NCBI GenBank assembly: GCA_004123355.1
Contig: SCHM01000002.1
Span: forward strand, 10,823,569-10,887,568
Length of the DNA stretch: 64,000 nucleotides
Origin: Amphirosellinia nigrospora
Taxonomy: Eukaryota; Ascomycota; Sordariomycetes; Xylariales; Xylariaceae
Reading direction: 5' to 3'
Positions 45,801-59,700 of this stretch are shown here, piece by piece. How positions within the stretch are numbered: position 1 is the stretch's first letter; each line of letters opens with the position of its first letter. Below the pieces are notes generated by a model, which was not told the origin of the DNA, did not search any database, and was given only the letters and a program-made list of their open reading frames with translations. Made by a program: the position numbers and the translations under genes.

Positions 45801-47341
45801 CAGCAAGCTCTAACTGGCTTGGCAAACGAACGTATTCGCCATGAGATCACAACTGCCGAAATCGCGGCAAAAGACGGTTTAGGGCATGCACCCGAAAAGT
45901 TGCTAGAACTACTTGAATTGATAAGGGATGTTGAGCCGCAGCCTGGCGGAACTTTTCTACGTGGAATTATTGGGAGACTAAGAGAGCTTTCCACGACACT
46001 CCGTGCTGATGCTGCTCTGGGCAGTAGTCGAGCTAGAATAGAGCTCAAAATCGTCACCACACAACTTAGAGCAACACAAGATATTCTTACGAACCAGAGC
46101 AAGGCTGCCGTAAGCCTTGAAAAAGATCTAGAATTCTTTACTTCAGCTATAAATGCGCGGGTAGAGTACTACCGTCACCTACAATCCATATCCGATAATG
46201 TTGCCCCATTAGCACCGGAAATCAACAACTTCTTCGATGCGACTTGGAATAGCTATCTTACGCAGGAAACCGACTTGAGAAGTAAAACCGAGCACTGGCG
46301 TTCCAATCGCCGCCATCGTGAGTAGAGTATCTCAAAAAATAAATTTGCTCGGCGATAACTAAATTATTATTAGTTCTTCATATGAGGGAGGACTCGAGTG
46401 CCAACGACCCCTGCGCTATCTGCCAAGGTGATGACTTCACAGTAGGAGCAATCACAACGTGTGGGCACACTTTCTGCAAAGAGTGCATTGTGCATTGGCT
46501 AAGATCCAAATATAAATGCCCACTTTGCAAAGCATACCAAAATCCGAGCATGTTAAGCGAGTTTACCAAGAAAGCTCAAGCAGTAGCGAAAAGGCCATCT
46601 CTAAGTTTACGCTCACAATCCGGTTCCAAACGAGGATGGGGAGTGTATACAGGCATCCATGACGACAAGAGACGTGCTATTCAAGATGTCAAGCTCGATG
46701 GTCCTTCATACTCTACCAAAGTCGATACTCTGGTCAAGCATCTCATCTGGTTACAAAGAGAAGACCCAGGAGCAAAATCAATTATCTTCACGCAGTTTCG
46801 AACTTTCTTTAACATTCTCGAGCAAGCCCTAACAGAGCATCGTATCGGCTTCGCGACCTTCACACGCTCCGGGAACAGATCACTCGAAATCCAGCGGTTT
46901 AAAGATGACCCAAGCGTAGAATGCTTGCTCATGGATGCCAAGGCCCATTCTAGTGGGCTCAACTTAGTCAATGCCAGCCACGTCTTTTTCTGCGAGCCGT
47001 TATTGAATACGGCTTTGGAACTTCAAGCAATCGCTCGAGTAGACAGAATAGGGCAGGAACACGAGACGACCGTCTGGCTTTATGTCGTTGAGAACACGGT
47101 GGAAGGAAACATACATACGCTTGCCGAGCGGCGCCGTTTAGCGCATATAGAAGACAATGAAAAGGGTAAGGCTAAAGAGACCACGGATGAGGCACTGGCT
47201 GATTCGACATTGGAGGCGGCCAACTCTCGCGAATTGGAGCAGTCCAGCTGGAGCAGACTGATGGATAAAGCTGACGAGGGAGAGACGGTTGACAAGGGAG
47301 ATCTTTGGGAATGTCTCTTTGGTCACGAAGTCGATGTTTAG
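42809..47341 (+). CDS. irc20: SNF2 helicase with RING finger (SHPRH/Irc20-like ubiquitin ligase), one apparent frameshift
   Basis: Exons 42809-42875, 42930-45625, 45772-46317 and 46374-47341. Total length 4277 nt, one short of a multiple of three; one base added at about 45280 gives 4278 nt, or 1425 residues. SNF2 motifs: GGILAEEMGLGKT (motif I), LIVTPDTLQNQW, DEAQQ (DEAH box) and TGTPV. A RING finger follows (CAICQ..CGHTFCKECIVHWL..YKCPLCK, near 46430-46530), then the second helicase lobe (KSIIFTQFRTFF, GLNLVNASHVFFCEP, QAIARVDRIGQ). The RING placed between the two ATPase lobes is the layout of SHPRH in animals and Irc20 in yeast, a putative ubiquitin or SUMO-linked translocase in DNA repair. 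Catalytic residues are present. The frame break sits between EIEA and ELAQK. Confidence 0.88.
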
Positions 47342-50300
47342 GGAGTTGTCCCTTGTGATACCACCTGTATGAAAATGACTGAATGAAGAAAACGAGGATG
47401 CTACGTGTAATTATAGCTAAATGAAACTGGCGGCTGGAGAATAGTTAGTAACAGAGACCTATTAGCTATTTCATGAAGTTCCTTTGTGGGACATCAGTAT
47501 TGACGCCACCTCGTAGGAAGTAGGTTGGGTAAAGCGTACTATAGTCTTCTATGTTTTGTCACCATTGCATATCTTTCGAGTCGAATGAGGACCGCTAGGT
47601 AACTTGCGCTCCCGAGGTGTAATTACGCCCTGCCCCTTGACCAGACGGCGAAGGTAGCCTGGAGTAGGAAAGCAGATCCTATATGCCGCAACGTCGAACC
47701 AACATTCCTAAATGGAGATTCAATTATAACATCTAATTAGTACGGACAGGGGTTTGAGGCCTTAGATAGTTACCACCTAATAGTTAAAGGGCGAAATTGC
47801 TAGCGTTTGTCATGACGTAGATATGCTACACGGCTATTAGATCTAACTATCAAACCCTTCACGGAAAGTCGAAGTGGATGGATGTCACGCTATCCAAATC
47901 CGGGTGAACAAACGATGGCTCTGCCATCTTTGGGGACATGGTTCTCATATGGGGTTGGTAGGTTTGAGATGAGTGTCGCCTTATTACTCAACTTGTTGTA
48001 TTCTAGAGGTTCTGAGGGTGTTTGTTAGCTTTTGAAGTATATTTCAACGACCAAAAGCAAAGAGATATGCTATCTTGGCTGATATACAACTATCACTAGG
48101 CCGCCCGGCCTCATTTGGCGTTGAAGGAGGTATTAAAATAGATTAACCCCCGCGAGGCTCTGGCTAGATATCCCATCTATCTTTTTTTTTTTAGATAGAT
48201 GAGCATGATGACCTAAATGTAAACCATACTGCTTATCAATTTATCCTCGGTTTTCGATCCAATAGATTGCTTCCTATACAGTATACGTATTCACGGGGTA
48301 GAAGTGTAGCATTATACCTACATACCACCAAAAGCAGAACGTTACCAAGGTGGGCCTATATTCCCGCATCTGAGACGGTACAGACATCATTACTATCATC
48401 AAGTTTCAGCTTAATACCTAGAATACCAATTAGCTCCATAGGCAAATACACCCTTTGAAGTACACTGTTTTTAACTCTTACAGGGTCCCGACTAATGCTT
48501 ATACATCCTGCTATGCGGCTCATGCTGGGAGAAAGTCTGCCATGGCATGAGTCCTACATATCTGCCTCGTCGATAAATCGGGCATGACAGTAAGCCGGGG
48601 CAATATTAATTCCACACCAGGCCCGGTAGACCATGGAATAACGATGGGTATCGATACGAAGATAAAATTCATTAGGCAGTTAAGCCATAATAATGATAAT
48701 ATGCGTGTTAATATTGTACGTGTGGATAAAGGACGGTCATTACTAAAAAAAATTAATAATGTGAATTAGACTGTCCAGTTGATTTGTTGATTTACTGAGA
48801 GATCTTCTGCAGACTGTTTGTATTTTTCAGCGCTTATGCGTGATCACCTAAGATCTACGTTCGCAGATGGGAGTCGATATGTTTTACGTAGGGCGGTAGG
48901 GCCGTGTGTGGTGACATGTAAACTAATAATTCATGCTTTTTCAACTTGGGGGCCAAGTAGGGGATTTTTCCCTCCCAGTCGCATAAGAGATCTAATAGGT
49001 TGGCCCCCGACGAATCTATTGACGGGCATAGATCAGAAAGTTGTTGGAGAAAACTCCAAGCCCCCTCACCAACAACCAAGTCCTACACAAAGAGCTATGC
49101 TGCGGTGAAGATATACGATAAAAAGAAAGTTTATGGTTTTTTCTATGGACGTATTATTCGCTGTTTTGTTGAAGGGAGTAAGATGATGTTTATTTATTAC
49201 AATTAATACTAGGCAAAGTGAAAGTCCGGTCAATATTATCTTAGACAACCATAGTTAGTACTCGAAATTTCTCCCCCATTTTCTCGTGGCCAGCTGAAGA
49301 TTGCTTGAAGCCCTGGGTAGCATACATCTGCGTCGACTCTATGGTTTGCATCCGGGGCCTCCTATTCGTTTGAGTTGGGTTTACTGGTATGTTTGGTAAA
49401 GGCTGGCCCGGTTAAAAACTAAACTCACGGGTCGCTTTATCACAAAGCTATATATCACCGATGCGTGTAAGACGAGCCCTGTGTGTAATGAACAAGGAGA
49501 TATCATACGTGGTCCTCCAAGCATAAAGCTTTCCACCCAGTGAATGATGAGTATGTCAAGCCATATTCAAGGCTATTACAGGGCGAAATTCTTGTTGCAT
49601 TGGAGGTTCTCCGAGGAGCAAATGCTTCACCGATATGACGACAATGTCTCAGCTGCCATGAAACGAGGCTCTACGCTTAGCCAGAGTATGCGTGGACAGA
49701 AAAAGCAGACAAGGCGCATTCGATTGACTCATGGCGTGTATGTAGCTCCTGCAAGGGGGGGTTCAAAAATTCCGTCTATCACACCCGTGCTTCCGGTGAT
49801 TCTCCTCGAGACTGATATCTTTCCTCCATGACAACTTCATCCAGGCACGCAGGACGAATATCACCCTATGATCCACCAAGTGTGGGCAGCGGGATCTGGT
49901 GACCGCGCCCAGTCATTATCTGCTTCACCGCCTCGATCGAAAGAGCGAAGGGCGACGACATAGCCTTGCGATCTTCATGTAGGTCTCGCCGGAAGTTGCT
50001 TCTACTTACATCCTGTCCTGACTCTTTGCGAGGAACATGTTTTGTCAACCGGTATTTGTAATTTTTGCATCAGCAGCATCAAGTTGCTATCGCACCTTCG
50101 TCTTCCGCCTTGGATATCTTATGCCCGAGAGAGGTGTGTGCGATGACGACCGAGTCCTACATGGAAGCGAGCTGTATGTGGGCTTCGCGCATTTGTAAAG
50201 TCATCTATCTCGTTGCCTCAGCTTTTGCCGAGTTATCAATGACTCTGCCCAATGTCGATCGGGCTGATTTTTACATGACCTTGCCCTACCCTTCGTGGGC

Positions 50301-51464
50301 ACATGATGATGATGATGTCTTGGCCGGGTTTCGGAAATCTATTCCCAGGAACTCTTGCCGGAAAGTAAAAGCGAGAGAGCCTCCAATCTTAGGCAACACC
50401 CCTTTCTTCCCCCGCCAGGGTCTTTTTGGGTCCCAAAGAGCCTCAAACGCAGCTCGAAGAAGCACGTAATCGATGTCGTTTAGGTTTACACCTTCGCTCC
50501 TTAACGTCCCAAGTCATTCGAGGAACCATGTTGTTCTGACATCTTGCGCGGACATGGATGTCCGCAGACGAGAGATGTCTGATCTGCCTTGCCGTCATAC
50601 CTCGACTCTTTTGTTAGCCTCATGTATAATGTCTCGGGGAGGGGGTTAGACAAGGAGACCTCGATGAATCCATCTGCGGTAAACACGTTTCGATGTCGTG
50701 CATATGTCGTTGTTGTCTATGGGAATTAAACTAAACTAAACTAACTTAAGTACTGTGCCGCGCGGGACTGGCGGAGCGCAGCAGCCACAGTCGAGGCGCG
50801 CGCCCGCCAGCCCGCCGCAACGAACGGCGTCTCGAAATAGGCAAGCTCTCACCCTCTCTCTACCTAATATGCGCGAGGCCTCACCAGCTAGCAGCTGGCT
50901 GAACTAAACAACAACATGTTCACATCGAAAAAGGCGCGCGCATAAGCGCCCCAAAAGCCGACCTCGGCGCCCGTTTTTTCTTTACCGCCTGGCGAGGCGG
51001 AGAGACAAACGAGTGCGGCGCGTGTCATCGACAATGCTGGTCGTCGACCCGGTGATTCATACGCAAGGCGCTTGTCACACTCACACTCACATACGCGATA
51101 CGACGGCGTCGCCCACGTTATCTGCTATTCCGCCTTGTCTATGTACGACTACTGCAATACCAATCCTGCTAGAGAGCATGGCATTCACCGCGTCTGTGTT
51201 TCGCTTTTACATGCGATACCTCACCTCCCCCCCCCCCCGTCCGGGGGCATTCACTACGTCCACCCCATCCGTCTCGAGCATCATGTAGTCGGCCCCTCTA
51301 AGTCATCGTAGCCTTAAATGTTCCACGACTATGTATATACCGTGTGGTAAAATTTATTGTTAGTGGAGCTAACGTTATCTCGTACGTTCGTCTAACATTA
51401 CCTATTCCGAACGACGGCGTGTATTCTGATAGGACGAAAGTAAAAGACTGGGAATTCGAAACCC

Positions 51465-51487
51465 TGCTCTCTCTCTCTCTCTCTCTT
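51465..51487. repeat. (CT)n microsatellite
   Basis: Run of CTCTCTCTCT type near 51468-51486 inside the gene desert. Confidence 0.85.
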
Positions 51488-51961
51488 CGTCCTCTCCGAT
51501 CTTTCCTAACCGTTCGATACTACGCTGGTTATACTGTAGCTGAGCCCAGGCCCTGTCCAGGGTCATCTATCGTGGGGCGTTTTTTTCTCACTCATACTTA
51601 CACACACTACACACAACACACAAACCCATTCGGCTTGTCATCTCCACGTCTTTTGACGCATGGGCCCCCGATTCCTGGCGGCGTTTGGGAATCTGCCAAA
51701 CGTGCATCCGGACATTTGTTTCCCATCTCACGTCATGCCCAATTTTTTCCAGTCTTGTGTAATCTGATCTGCGGTGTATGCCAATCCAATATTTGTTGTA
51801 GGTAGGATGCGGTTAGCTGGGAAATTCCGGTGCTTGGGTTATATTCATCTGCGTCCCCGGGTATCATTCCTTGCTCAAAACCACCCCTGGCTTCCGTTGC
51901 CACCGTATCTTGGTATCCCGGTAGTGTAAGTAGATTCAAACCCCCCCGACCGGTAGTGGAG

Positions 51962-51993
51962 ATAGGGAGGGGAAGGGAAGGGAAGGGAAGGGA
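51962..51993. repeat. (GGGAA)n microsatellite
   Basis: Five to six tandem copies of GGGAA on the plus strand. Confidence 0.85.
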
Positions 51994-52054
51994 TTGAAGC
52001 GAAGTGTGTAATCTTCTGTCATGATAGTTGTGCGTTTTACAGTACATCGTGCCT

Positions 52055-52075
52055 TGCATGCATGCATGCATGCAT
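52055..52075. repeat. (TGCA)n microsatellite
   Basis: Five tandem copies of TGCA, self-complementary. Confidence 0.9.
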
Positions 52076-52375
52076 CACCGTCTGGCCTCGTTTGTATGCA
52101 GTATCCATCTATCTTGCCGCTTGAGCGTATAGTATAGGGGGACGGACACGGCAATTAAAAAACCAACTGTACTTACTTACTGTACCGCGATTTACTGCCG
52201 GGTTTTTACGTGTAAGGTAAGCTATAGTAGTTCGAAAAAGGGCTTGGGCCTAGAACTTTTTTTTGACGGCTCGTTACCCGTTCAGGGACCCAAGATCGTT
52301 CGGGATCGGTTCCTCCTCCTCATGGTAGATGGAGAGAACCCCATTTCTGATGTTGCGTATACACTACATTACACA

Positions 52376-52394
52376 ATGTAAGTAAGTAAGTAAG
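52376..52394. repeat. (GTAA)n microsatellite
   Basis: Three to four copies of GTAA followed by GTGT. Confidence 0.8.
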
Positions 52395-52610
52395 TGTAGG
52401 TGGATTGCTCCGGACTTGAACGTGAATAGTGTGTACATTACATGGTTCAAAAATCAATAATGCCTCATGTTCCAAGAAGGGTAGTATGAGGCAAGTAAGT
52501 TATTTATAGAGTTAATAGGTACACCGCATTGGGGCATTTTTCGCCTTCACGAATACTACGCGCTAAGCTTCTTTTCGATAGTCTTTTTGTTCGACGGCTA
52601 CTCTCTTCGT

Positions 52611-52634
52611 TGTGGTGGTGGTGGTGGTGGTGGG
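52611..52634. repeat. (GGT)n microsatellite
   Basis: Seven copies of GGT on the plus strand. Confidence 0.85.
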
Positions 52635-55600
52635 CCTTTGCTCGGATCATGAAAAAGGGGAGCATGGGTAAGATATGCGAACCCTGTCTGACACGTGTCG
52701 AGGGGATCCGCAGGGAGGTAACATGGGCTTCTTTTTCGGTTAGTAGATCCTTTTATGCAAGGCATTTTCTTTTTTCTTTTTGGATTTCCCCATCCCGGCG
52801 GTAACGGGTTCATCTGTTCTTTTTTTCTTCTCCAGGTAATGCCAGGATGTTAGACGAGAATAGACAAATACATTGTTCATGCTACCTGATTAGTAGATGT
52901 TTTTTCTCACATCCCATCTTCGTTTCCATGGTATTGTTTACTGAATCCAGTAATGTTCGGCCGAGATAATGTACTATGTAAGCAATATTATCACCTCTCA
53001 GACCGCTATGGTACTTATGTCTAGTGATCCATTTGCTGAGGCTCTCTTCGGGCGGTGCGACCCGAGAGATCTTTGTATCTCGTGATGATTAATTATGTCT
53101 GATCGGTCGATGGAATTGGGGTAATAATAACCTGGTGCTGATATTCCCGTCGATTCTGCCACCATGACGCGCTTAAAGGATCGGCTTCCCAGCGACGTAG
53201 AGACAAGGTGCTGACGACGATCGAGACGGTAACAGAAAGAGGCAAGGTAGGTATTCGCTCGTATCAGTCGGTGTCCGAGTCAGGTCGGGTCAGGTATGTG
53301 GTCGTGCCCTCGCTGTCGATCACTGCAAAGTATGTGCTGTGTAGTCTGTATGTCATGTATGTAAGTCGAGGCATCAGGCCGAACCGGCATGCGAAGAGGG
53401 TTACATCGCGTTCCCTTGTCTCTCCTCAGCCCAGCTCCGCCTCCTTCTCGCCTCTTTTATCCAGCTCCTTTTCAGCTTGTCCACCTGACTTGCCCCGACT
53501 AATTAATTGATTATAATGGCCCCGGCAACGACTTCTGTGCTCGAAACCCACGAGATTATGTCGTAGTAGTTCGTCGAGCGGCATGGTATGGCACACGCTA
53601 CCGCCGCCGGTATCTGCCGGTGCTACTCCGTCATGCCATGGCCCTGTTTTTTAATTCCCGCGGCAGCAGAGAGTGTGTGTGTGTACGTTTTGGAACGTTG
53701 ATTACTTACACGTTCTTGGTCTAAATCTAAATCCGCCTTAGCGGGACTAAACGTGCTTGCATACGATGGGAGCTGCATGCACTCACGCATCATCTAAATC
53801 TATCAACACGTCCGCATGCAGAAAAGTATACACTAACTATTTAAGTACTGTACACACGCGTAAAGAGTACATGATGCACGTGGGTTCGTATTTACGACTC
53901 GTTGAAGAGTCCAGCTGCCATGCCGGATGACTGTCTTTTTCTTCTCTTTCTCTGTCTCACGCACGCACTTTATCCCAGCCCCCCTACCTATCGTACGCAC
54001 TGACAACACGAACGGGGTAGCCTATGGCATGGGGAATCTTCATACACGACATGATAGCTCGGTACCTGGAGGAGGTACCAGCTGGTCGTATTGCTTATTA
54101 TCTCAATAACCCTACCTATAATACCACGTTGGGGTAGGACAGGACCGTGCATGCGAGCATCTCTTGGCTGAACCACGGTCCGGCTCCACGCCCTTTTCAT
54201 GATCGCCACCTTCAGCCTATATGAGAGCACATGGCAAAAGAAGGACTAAACTTTTCAGCCGCAAGTATCTCTACAGCACCGTTAAGGTACGCGAGGTACG
54301 AACAAAGACCGAAACCCAGGTTCGGGCCCAAGCAAGGTAGGGTAGATACTGTAGGTACCTACATGACGCAAAAGAACACGCGAAGCGAGGCAGCCGTGCG
54401 GCGCAGCACAAGCCTCAACTTAACTGTTCCCTCCCACACCTCCTACCTACTACCGGCACACGATGATACGCCCGACGCCTTGGTTTATCCCTCTCATACA
54501 AGTATCACGACTCTTGGCACCTGTTGTCATCTTTCCCCACTTTGTTACCGCGGGAATACCTACGTCTGTGTGGACGGAGGAGGAGGAGGAGGAGAAGGGA
54601 AAGGGGGGCCAAAAAGGAAGCACGGCTGCCTACCTGCATATTCATCGAATACATGGCATGACGGGGGGTCGTATGTCGTGTGCAAGGGCGCGGGGGTCTT
54701 ATGGACTTACCTATCATATCAATCATCGTACTCTTGTCAACGCGGTTTTCTTCATCTGATGTCGAGGCGCCCGAGACGAGCATGTACATGAGGGCTCGGA
54801 ATTGTAATAGAAGAACAGGCGCACGCCGGGTACATCGGCTCTCGGGTAGTCAAGGCAGCCTACAACGAGTCGCACGGGAACGCCCCGTTTGTGGACGAAC
54901 GATCGAGGGCAAGTCTTAACGAGCCAAAATGAGAAGAAAAAATCACTCGTAGGGCTGCATATTCGCCTGCGAGGGCCTTTACGAACGTGGACGTTGTGAA
55001 AAATGGAGACGGATGTGAATATGCATGTAAGTGTACAAGTGGATGCGTCTAATGAAGGGTCTGCTGCTGTAACTGTGCATACCTGGACCTATCCGATATC
55101 ATTGGGCTGGTAATGAAAGGGGCGGAGGCGCAAGTGGCGAGAGGTAATATGTGGTTCTATATATAAATCGATAATGTAGGTAAGTGATGATATTGTATCT
55201 ATATTCTAACGACGACCATTGTACATTAAGACGTGGGTGTGCCTCTAATTTGTCGTTCACCCGCGAATCATATCACTGAATTGGCTCTATCCAACCTGTG
55301 CTCCGAACCCGTGCTCTGGCCGGGGCGAGATAACCATTGGCCCAACGACTCAAGGAAAAACCAACCGAAAAAAGGAGGCAAAGGAAAAAAACTGTCGAGA
55401 TGTAATTGCCGCCCCGGCAATTTATAAGTATCTAAAAAGGAGCGAAACCAAGAAAAATAACATAGCCGGGCCAAATTAGCCACAGCAGAAACCAATAAAG
55501 CCACCCAGAAGTTCCGAATCTCATGCGTCGTTACTATATCGTAATCAAGCCACAGCTTACATAGTCCCTTAATTGGCCCAATTCGGAGCTGCGAAGTTGC

Positions 55601-55678
55601 CGGTCGCTATTATAGGCGGCTGGCCACGATGAATAGGGACTCAATAAGTCAAAGTCAGCGAGAAAAGGCAACGCTCGC

Positions 55679-56606
55679 TCAAGTTCGGTAGGAGGACCCG
55701 TCCCCGCTGGTGGGATCGTAATCTTGATCATAATCGTATTCATAATCGTAATAGTATTGCTGGTCGTCTTGATGGCGGTCGTCACCACCGCTGCTGCCAT
55801 GACTACCCCAGCTCGCCGTCTGCTGCTGCTGGGAAGAGGATGTGTAATAGCCAGAGTATGTGTTGTAGTATTGCGGGTCGTGGGTTTGATTGTCGCGCGC
55901 GCTGCCACGGCGAGTCTCGCTCTCGTGGCCCCGGGCGACGACGTGCCTCACTAAAACCACACGGATTAGTTTTTTGCTTTCCAGCTCGCCCGCAGGGCAC
56001 TTGGTGGGATATTTCTTACTGCTGACGCCGCCCCAAGGTAGGCCAGAGAGGTCATCGTCGTCTGGGCCTAGTTCTCCCGCATCTGGGACACGATAGCTGC
56101 TGCCTGCGTTCTCTTGATTACGGTCATCTCGTTCCGTACGCTCCTTGTGTTCCTTCTGCTTTTCGCCTACCCGCGGAGAGTTAGCGGTGTAAGTCCTTCT
56201 TAAAAGAAATAACAAGGGGGTTGGTCCTCGTACGGAATTTACGCTGGGCAATCCGATTTTGGATACGCCTTCTCTCTTCGGGCTCAGTGACATCGGTCCA
56301 GTCGTCGTTCTTAGTCTTCGATTTGGACTTAGACTTCGACGAGTGCTTCTTGGCGCTCGAGTCGTGGGGATATCTAGATGAATGTGACGACATCTTTGTA
56401 TTTTCTGTCTCCGTCTCCGAACCTTGCTCCGTTGGTACGGCTGTACTGAGCCTTGGGGAAATTGAAGGAGATGTAGTTGGCGTTGTTGTCGATATTGTTA
56501 TCGTGGGAAGTCCCGGTTGTATGTTCACTTGTGATTCGACTCTCTGGAACTGAGTGAGGGTGGCTGAGGACGGTGATATGAATGGATGTTCTTGATTCTC
56601 TGGCAT
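55679..56606 (-). CDS. Short fungal bZIP transcription factor
   Basis: Exons 56234-56606, 56020-56166 and 55679-55950 give 792 nt, or 263 residues. The start chosen is the ATG at 56604-56606 (MPENQEHPF); the frame also runs upstream to a TTG at 56738. The basic region NRIAQRKFR is split from the rest by an intron (56167-56233). It continues EKQKEHKERTERDDRNQENAG, then DLSGLPWGGVS, and after a second intron MRHVVARGHESETRR. This is a short bZIP family in filamentous fungi with a conserved GLPWG motif. The leucine zipper after the basic region is weak or absent by eye. The C-terminus is rich in Tyr, Gln and Asp, probably disordered. The target genes are unknown. Confidence 0.75.
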
Positions 56607-56738
56607 CTGTAGAACGAAAGATTTTTTTTCTTTCGAGTGCTCTTCGTTGCCCTTTAATATATCAGAAAGAATGGCCTGTACTTCGTAACGACTTCCTGCA
56701 AGTCCTAGATTATTACTCTTTGCGTTGGGGTCCGTCAA

Positions 56739-59700
56739 AGCTGGTGCTACTGCTGAATGTAACTATGAGATGAGGCATGAGGTAATGTGCAGGGTTTACG
56801 TTAAAGTCGTTGTCTAACCAGTTACCAAAGATAGATATCGTAGTATTGCCAGGAGCTGATATAGAAGATATGTGCGTCAGTGGACTTTTCTACCTAGGTC
56901 CTATCCTCTTTTTCGAGGCTCTAATGTAGTGTTACGACGTCAGCTGTATCCGCAGACCGGAGAATCAGTTGCAACGATCGGTCTCAAAAGCAGTAACTGG
57001 ATGACAAAACATGGGTGTCACGTTTTGAGCCCCAGTGCGGCTACCTGCCAGTGCAGGCATGCATCCAGTAGCTGGCATCAGGGAGGATTCAAAGAAATGG
57101 ACCCTGGGCTGTGGTATGCAAAAGAAGTGACTCTGTTCACCCTTGCCGGGCACACTAGGAAATCTCCTTGAGCTGTTGATGGAGGCCTGAAGGATTAATA
57201 GTCATATCAAGAACTATGTTGCGCCGGAAAGCATCACGGGGTGCCTTGCAAGCTAAGGGTAGGCCAATTCCTAAGAAGCCTAGTTCTCGGATAGATAGTA
57301 CGAATAGATATGGTTACTATTGTATAAATCTCGAGATAGAAAGCCGCGCGAAGTTGGAACCAGTGGGCGTGACGACCCTGAATTGTGTGGAATTCGGAGC
57401 GAAACACGACTTGTCCCTAGTCTTAAAAGGGCAAGATAGGTTGGACCACCAACAAGAAATACTATGAAAAACCGAGTGAAAGGATCGCGGCCACTTGCTT
57501 TTCCCCTCTCTCTTTCTCGCCTGTAGTGGTGTTCGCCAGCGTCGGCATCATATGGCAAACAGGGGTGAGACTAACAAGTACCAACCAAGCCCAACCCGAA
57601 GTTCGCGGCTGGCAGTGTGGGGGATGGATACTCTCTCATACAGTTTATTGTACATAGTACACATATACAGATGAGTTGTATAAGCCGTGGGCTGCATGAG
57701 TGGCTGACATTTTGGACCGATATGCCCATGGTTCAGTGACCTAGCGTAATATCATCACAGATCCTGGTACTAAGCTGGTCAAGCTAGCCTAGTCTAGGCG
57801 ACAATGATGTAGAAATCATCTAGACAATGCAACGAGGGGTGTATATAGGGAATGTTAAGCTAGGTAACAATAAGAGTCGATTCGAGGGAAGTGGTGCCTG
57901 AGAATACAGTCGTCGTTGTTCACTTGTTGTTATTGATGGACAGCGGCGCTCCTCAGAACGGCGGTCACGCCGGTAAAGTGACCTGGATGATCACCAAGTA
58001 ATTTAGATTTCGATAAGCGAGGAGAGGGTCTGATCGAGTCTTGTGTCGAATACTGCTACACGGTGTACATATTTGGCTGCGTGAATGTAGTAACCAAATC
58101 CTATTTGGTAGTCTAGTAGCTTGGAAGCTTCAAGGTTCTTTAGATTCAGCGCCCCCAGGCGTCTAATCTCTAAGCGAACACCCACCACGCGCGCTTGTGG
58201 GCCGTGCCCGTGTGGGTCACCTTCGGCTACGCGCCTGGTAGTCGTAATAGTTGAGATTTCTAGGGAGGGAGCCACCACATAGTCTAGTTGAATTTCGGAA
58301 AAGTCCGACAACCCATCAGATAGAGTCTAGACTGTCTAAGATTTCCAAAATAAACCAACGCGTCAGCTCTATTAGGGCTGAGAAATGTTCGATATACTGG
58401 TTTATTGTTCCTATTCGGAGGCATGGCCGAACCAGATGCACGTGAATTTATTTGGACGGAAGAGGAGGTGGAAGTCCAGGTCCGGGGGCTGCTGCGCAGG
58501 GGTAGTGTTGTTGGAGCTGCCTGTAAGTACATAGTATATCGATCCACTGGAACCCGCCCATTGATTGATTGCTGGGGGTTGAGAACCGGCGAGACGCGGA
58601 GTTCAATTAATACCCAAAAGGCTAGACAACTCTGGACGGCAAGTTCTGAGCATTCCCGGCGGTTCCTTGGCATGTTTTAGTGTTCTAGTGTTCTCGCGGT
58701 AGATGACGCTGGTGAGGCATGGTCGTAAAGATACTGCTTGCCAAGTACGGCGGACCTATCATCCCAACTCGACCGTCTTTGGCCTGCACAGAAGCAACCA
58801 TAATTGCTGGATACGCTGTCGCGAGCCTAAAGGACGATAGTGATGTCAAACTCCCTCTGTATGGGTCATATCTAGCAGGCGCTAGAATCGCTAGCTGTTA
58901 CCACGTTCGGCGAAGACTTCAAGTCCCAAGGCGCCAGATCAGTCTAACGGCTAAACACTAGATAGGCGCTAAGCGGGTCTCGGTAGACATGAGCGTGGGA
59001 ATCTGCCTTGCCAAGACATCCTTGCGAAATAACAGCTCGCCAGTTGGCCATACTACCTTCAGCAAGGAATGATTCAATAGTCTAACCTTACTTACTGCAC
59101 TTAAACGGATACCTCTCTTGCGGTATGTATGCAATAAGTTACTAAGCATGTGCTTGAGTGACATTGTCTAGGGGATTTCTCAAATTGCTGATCTAGATAA
59201 TCGTTGTTAAGTCGTAGCAAGATTTCCCTTACTGGCCTATCTGGGGCCTCAGCTAACTCAGCTCGAACCCTTAACATGACCTTGCTATGTCATTGGATAT
59301 TAATAGTGAGATAGTCGAGCTCCACGTCACAATACTACATGGCAACTGTCGGACATCATGCCACAGACGAACTGTGCTAATGTAGACGTATTTCATGTTA
59401 AACTCGGTTTGAATACTGAATCTTGTAGCGCGACTTTCCTACAGACCCCAAGAGCTTTGAGAAGTCCGAGAGCCAATTGACTTGCCCAATAATATTTTCC
59501 CGACAGGTCGAGTGAGGGACGAGCGCGGGAGTTTCTCATCGACTAATCTGTCTTTGCTCTAAACATGACTGTCGCCGGAGGAGTCATGAGGTTAATTAGG
59601 TCGTTGACTAGAACGCCATGCCTCGCAGAGCTTGGTTGTTGAATGACTACCGGGTATCCCTGCATTCATGTGGCACCAGCCCTGGCCCACTAGGGAGGGT

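Larger units (their letters stand above)
47342..55678. other. 8.3-kb gene desert with microsatellites
   Basis: Two convergent genes (SNF2-RING and bZIP) flank this stretch. Plus- and minus-strand frames of up to 186 residues exist (for example 50065-50469 and 54231-54791), but none has recognisable domains and most are interrupted or low in complexity. It is moderately AT-rich to about 50 kb, with GC-rich patches near 50.75-51.1 kb and many simple repeats from 51.4 to 54 kb. It may be a decayed repeat region or a gene desert. No transposon ends were recognised. Confidence 0.5.

Noticed and set aside
50065-50469. 134-residue frame near 50 kb
   Set aside because: No homology recognised and no neighbouring exon. 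Could be chance in a GC-balanced stretch.
51400-53700. CRISPR-like array
   Set aside because: The tandem units are 2-5 bp microsatellites with no spacers, in a eukaryotic genome.
54231-54791. 186-residue plus-strand frame in the gene desert
   Set aside because: No recognisable domain, ends in low-complexity Gly-rich sequence from a GGA repeat, and lacks supporting splice structure.
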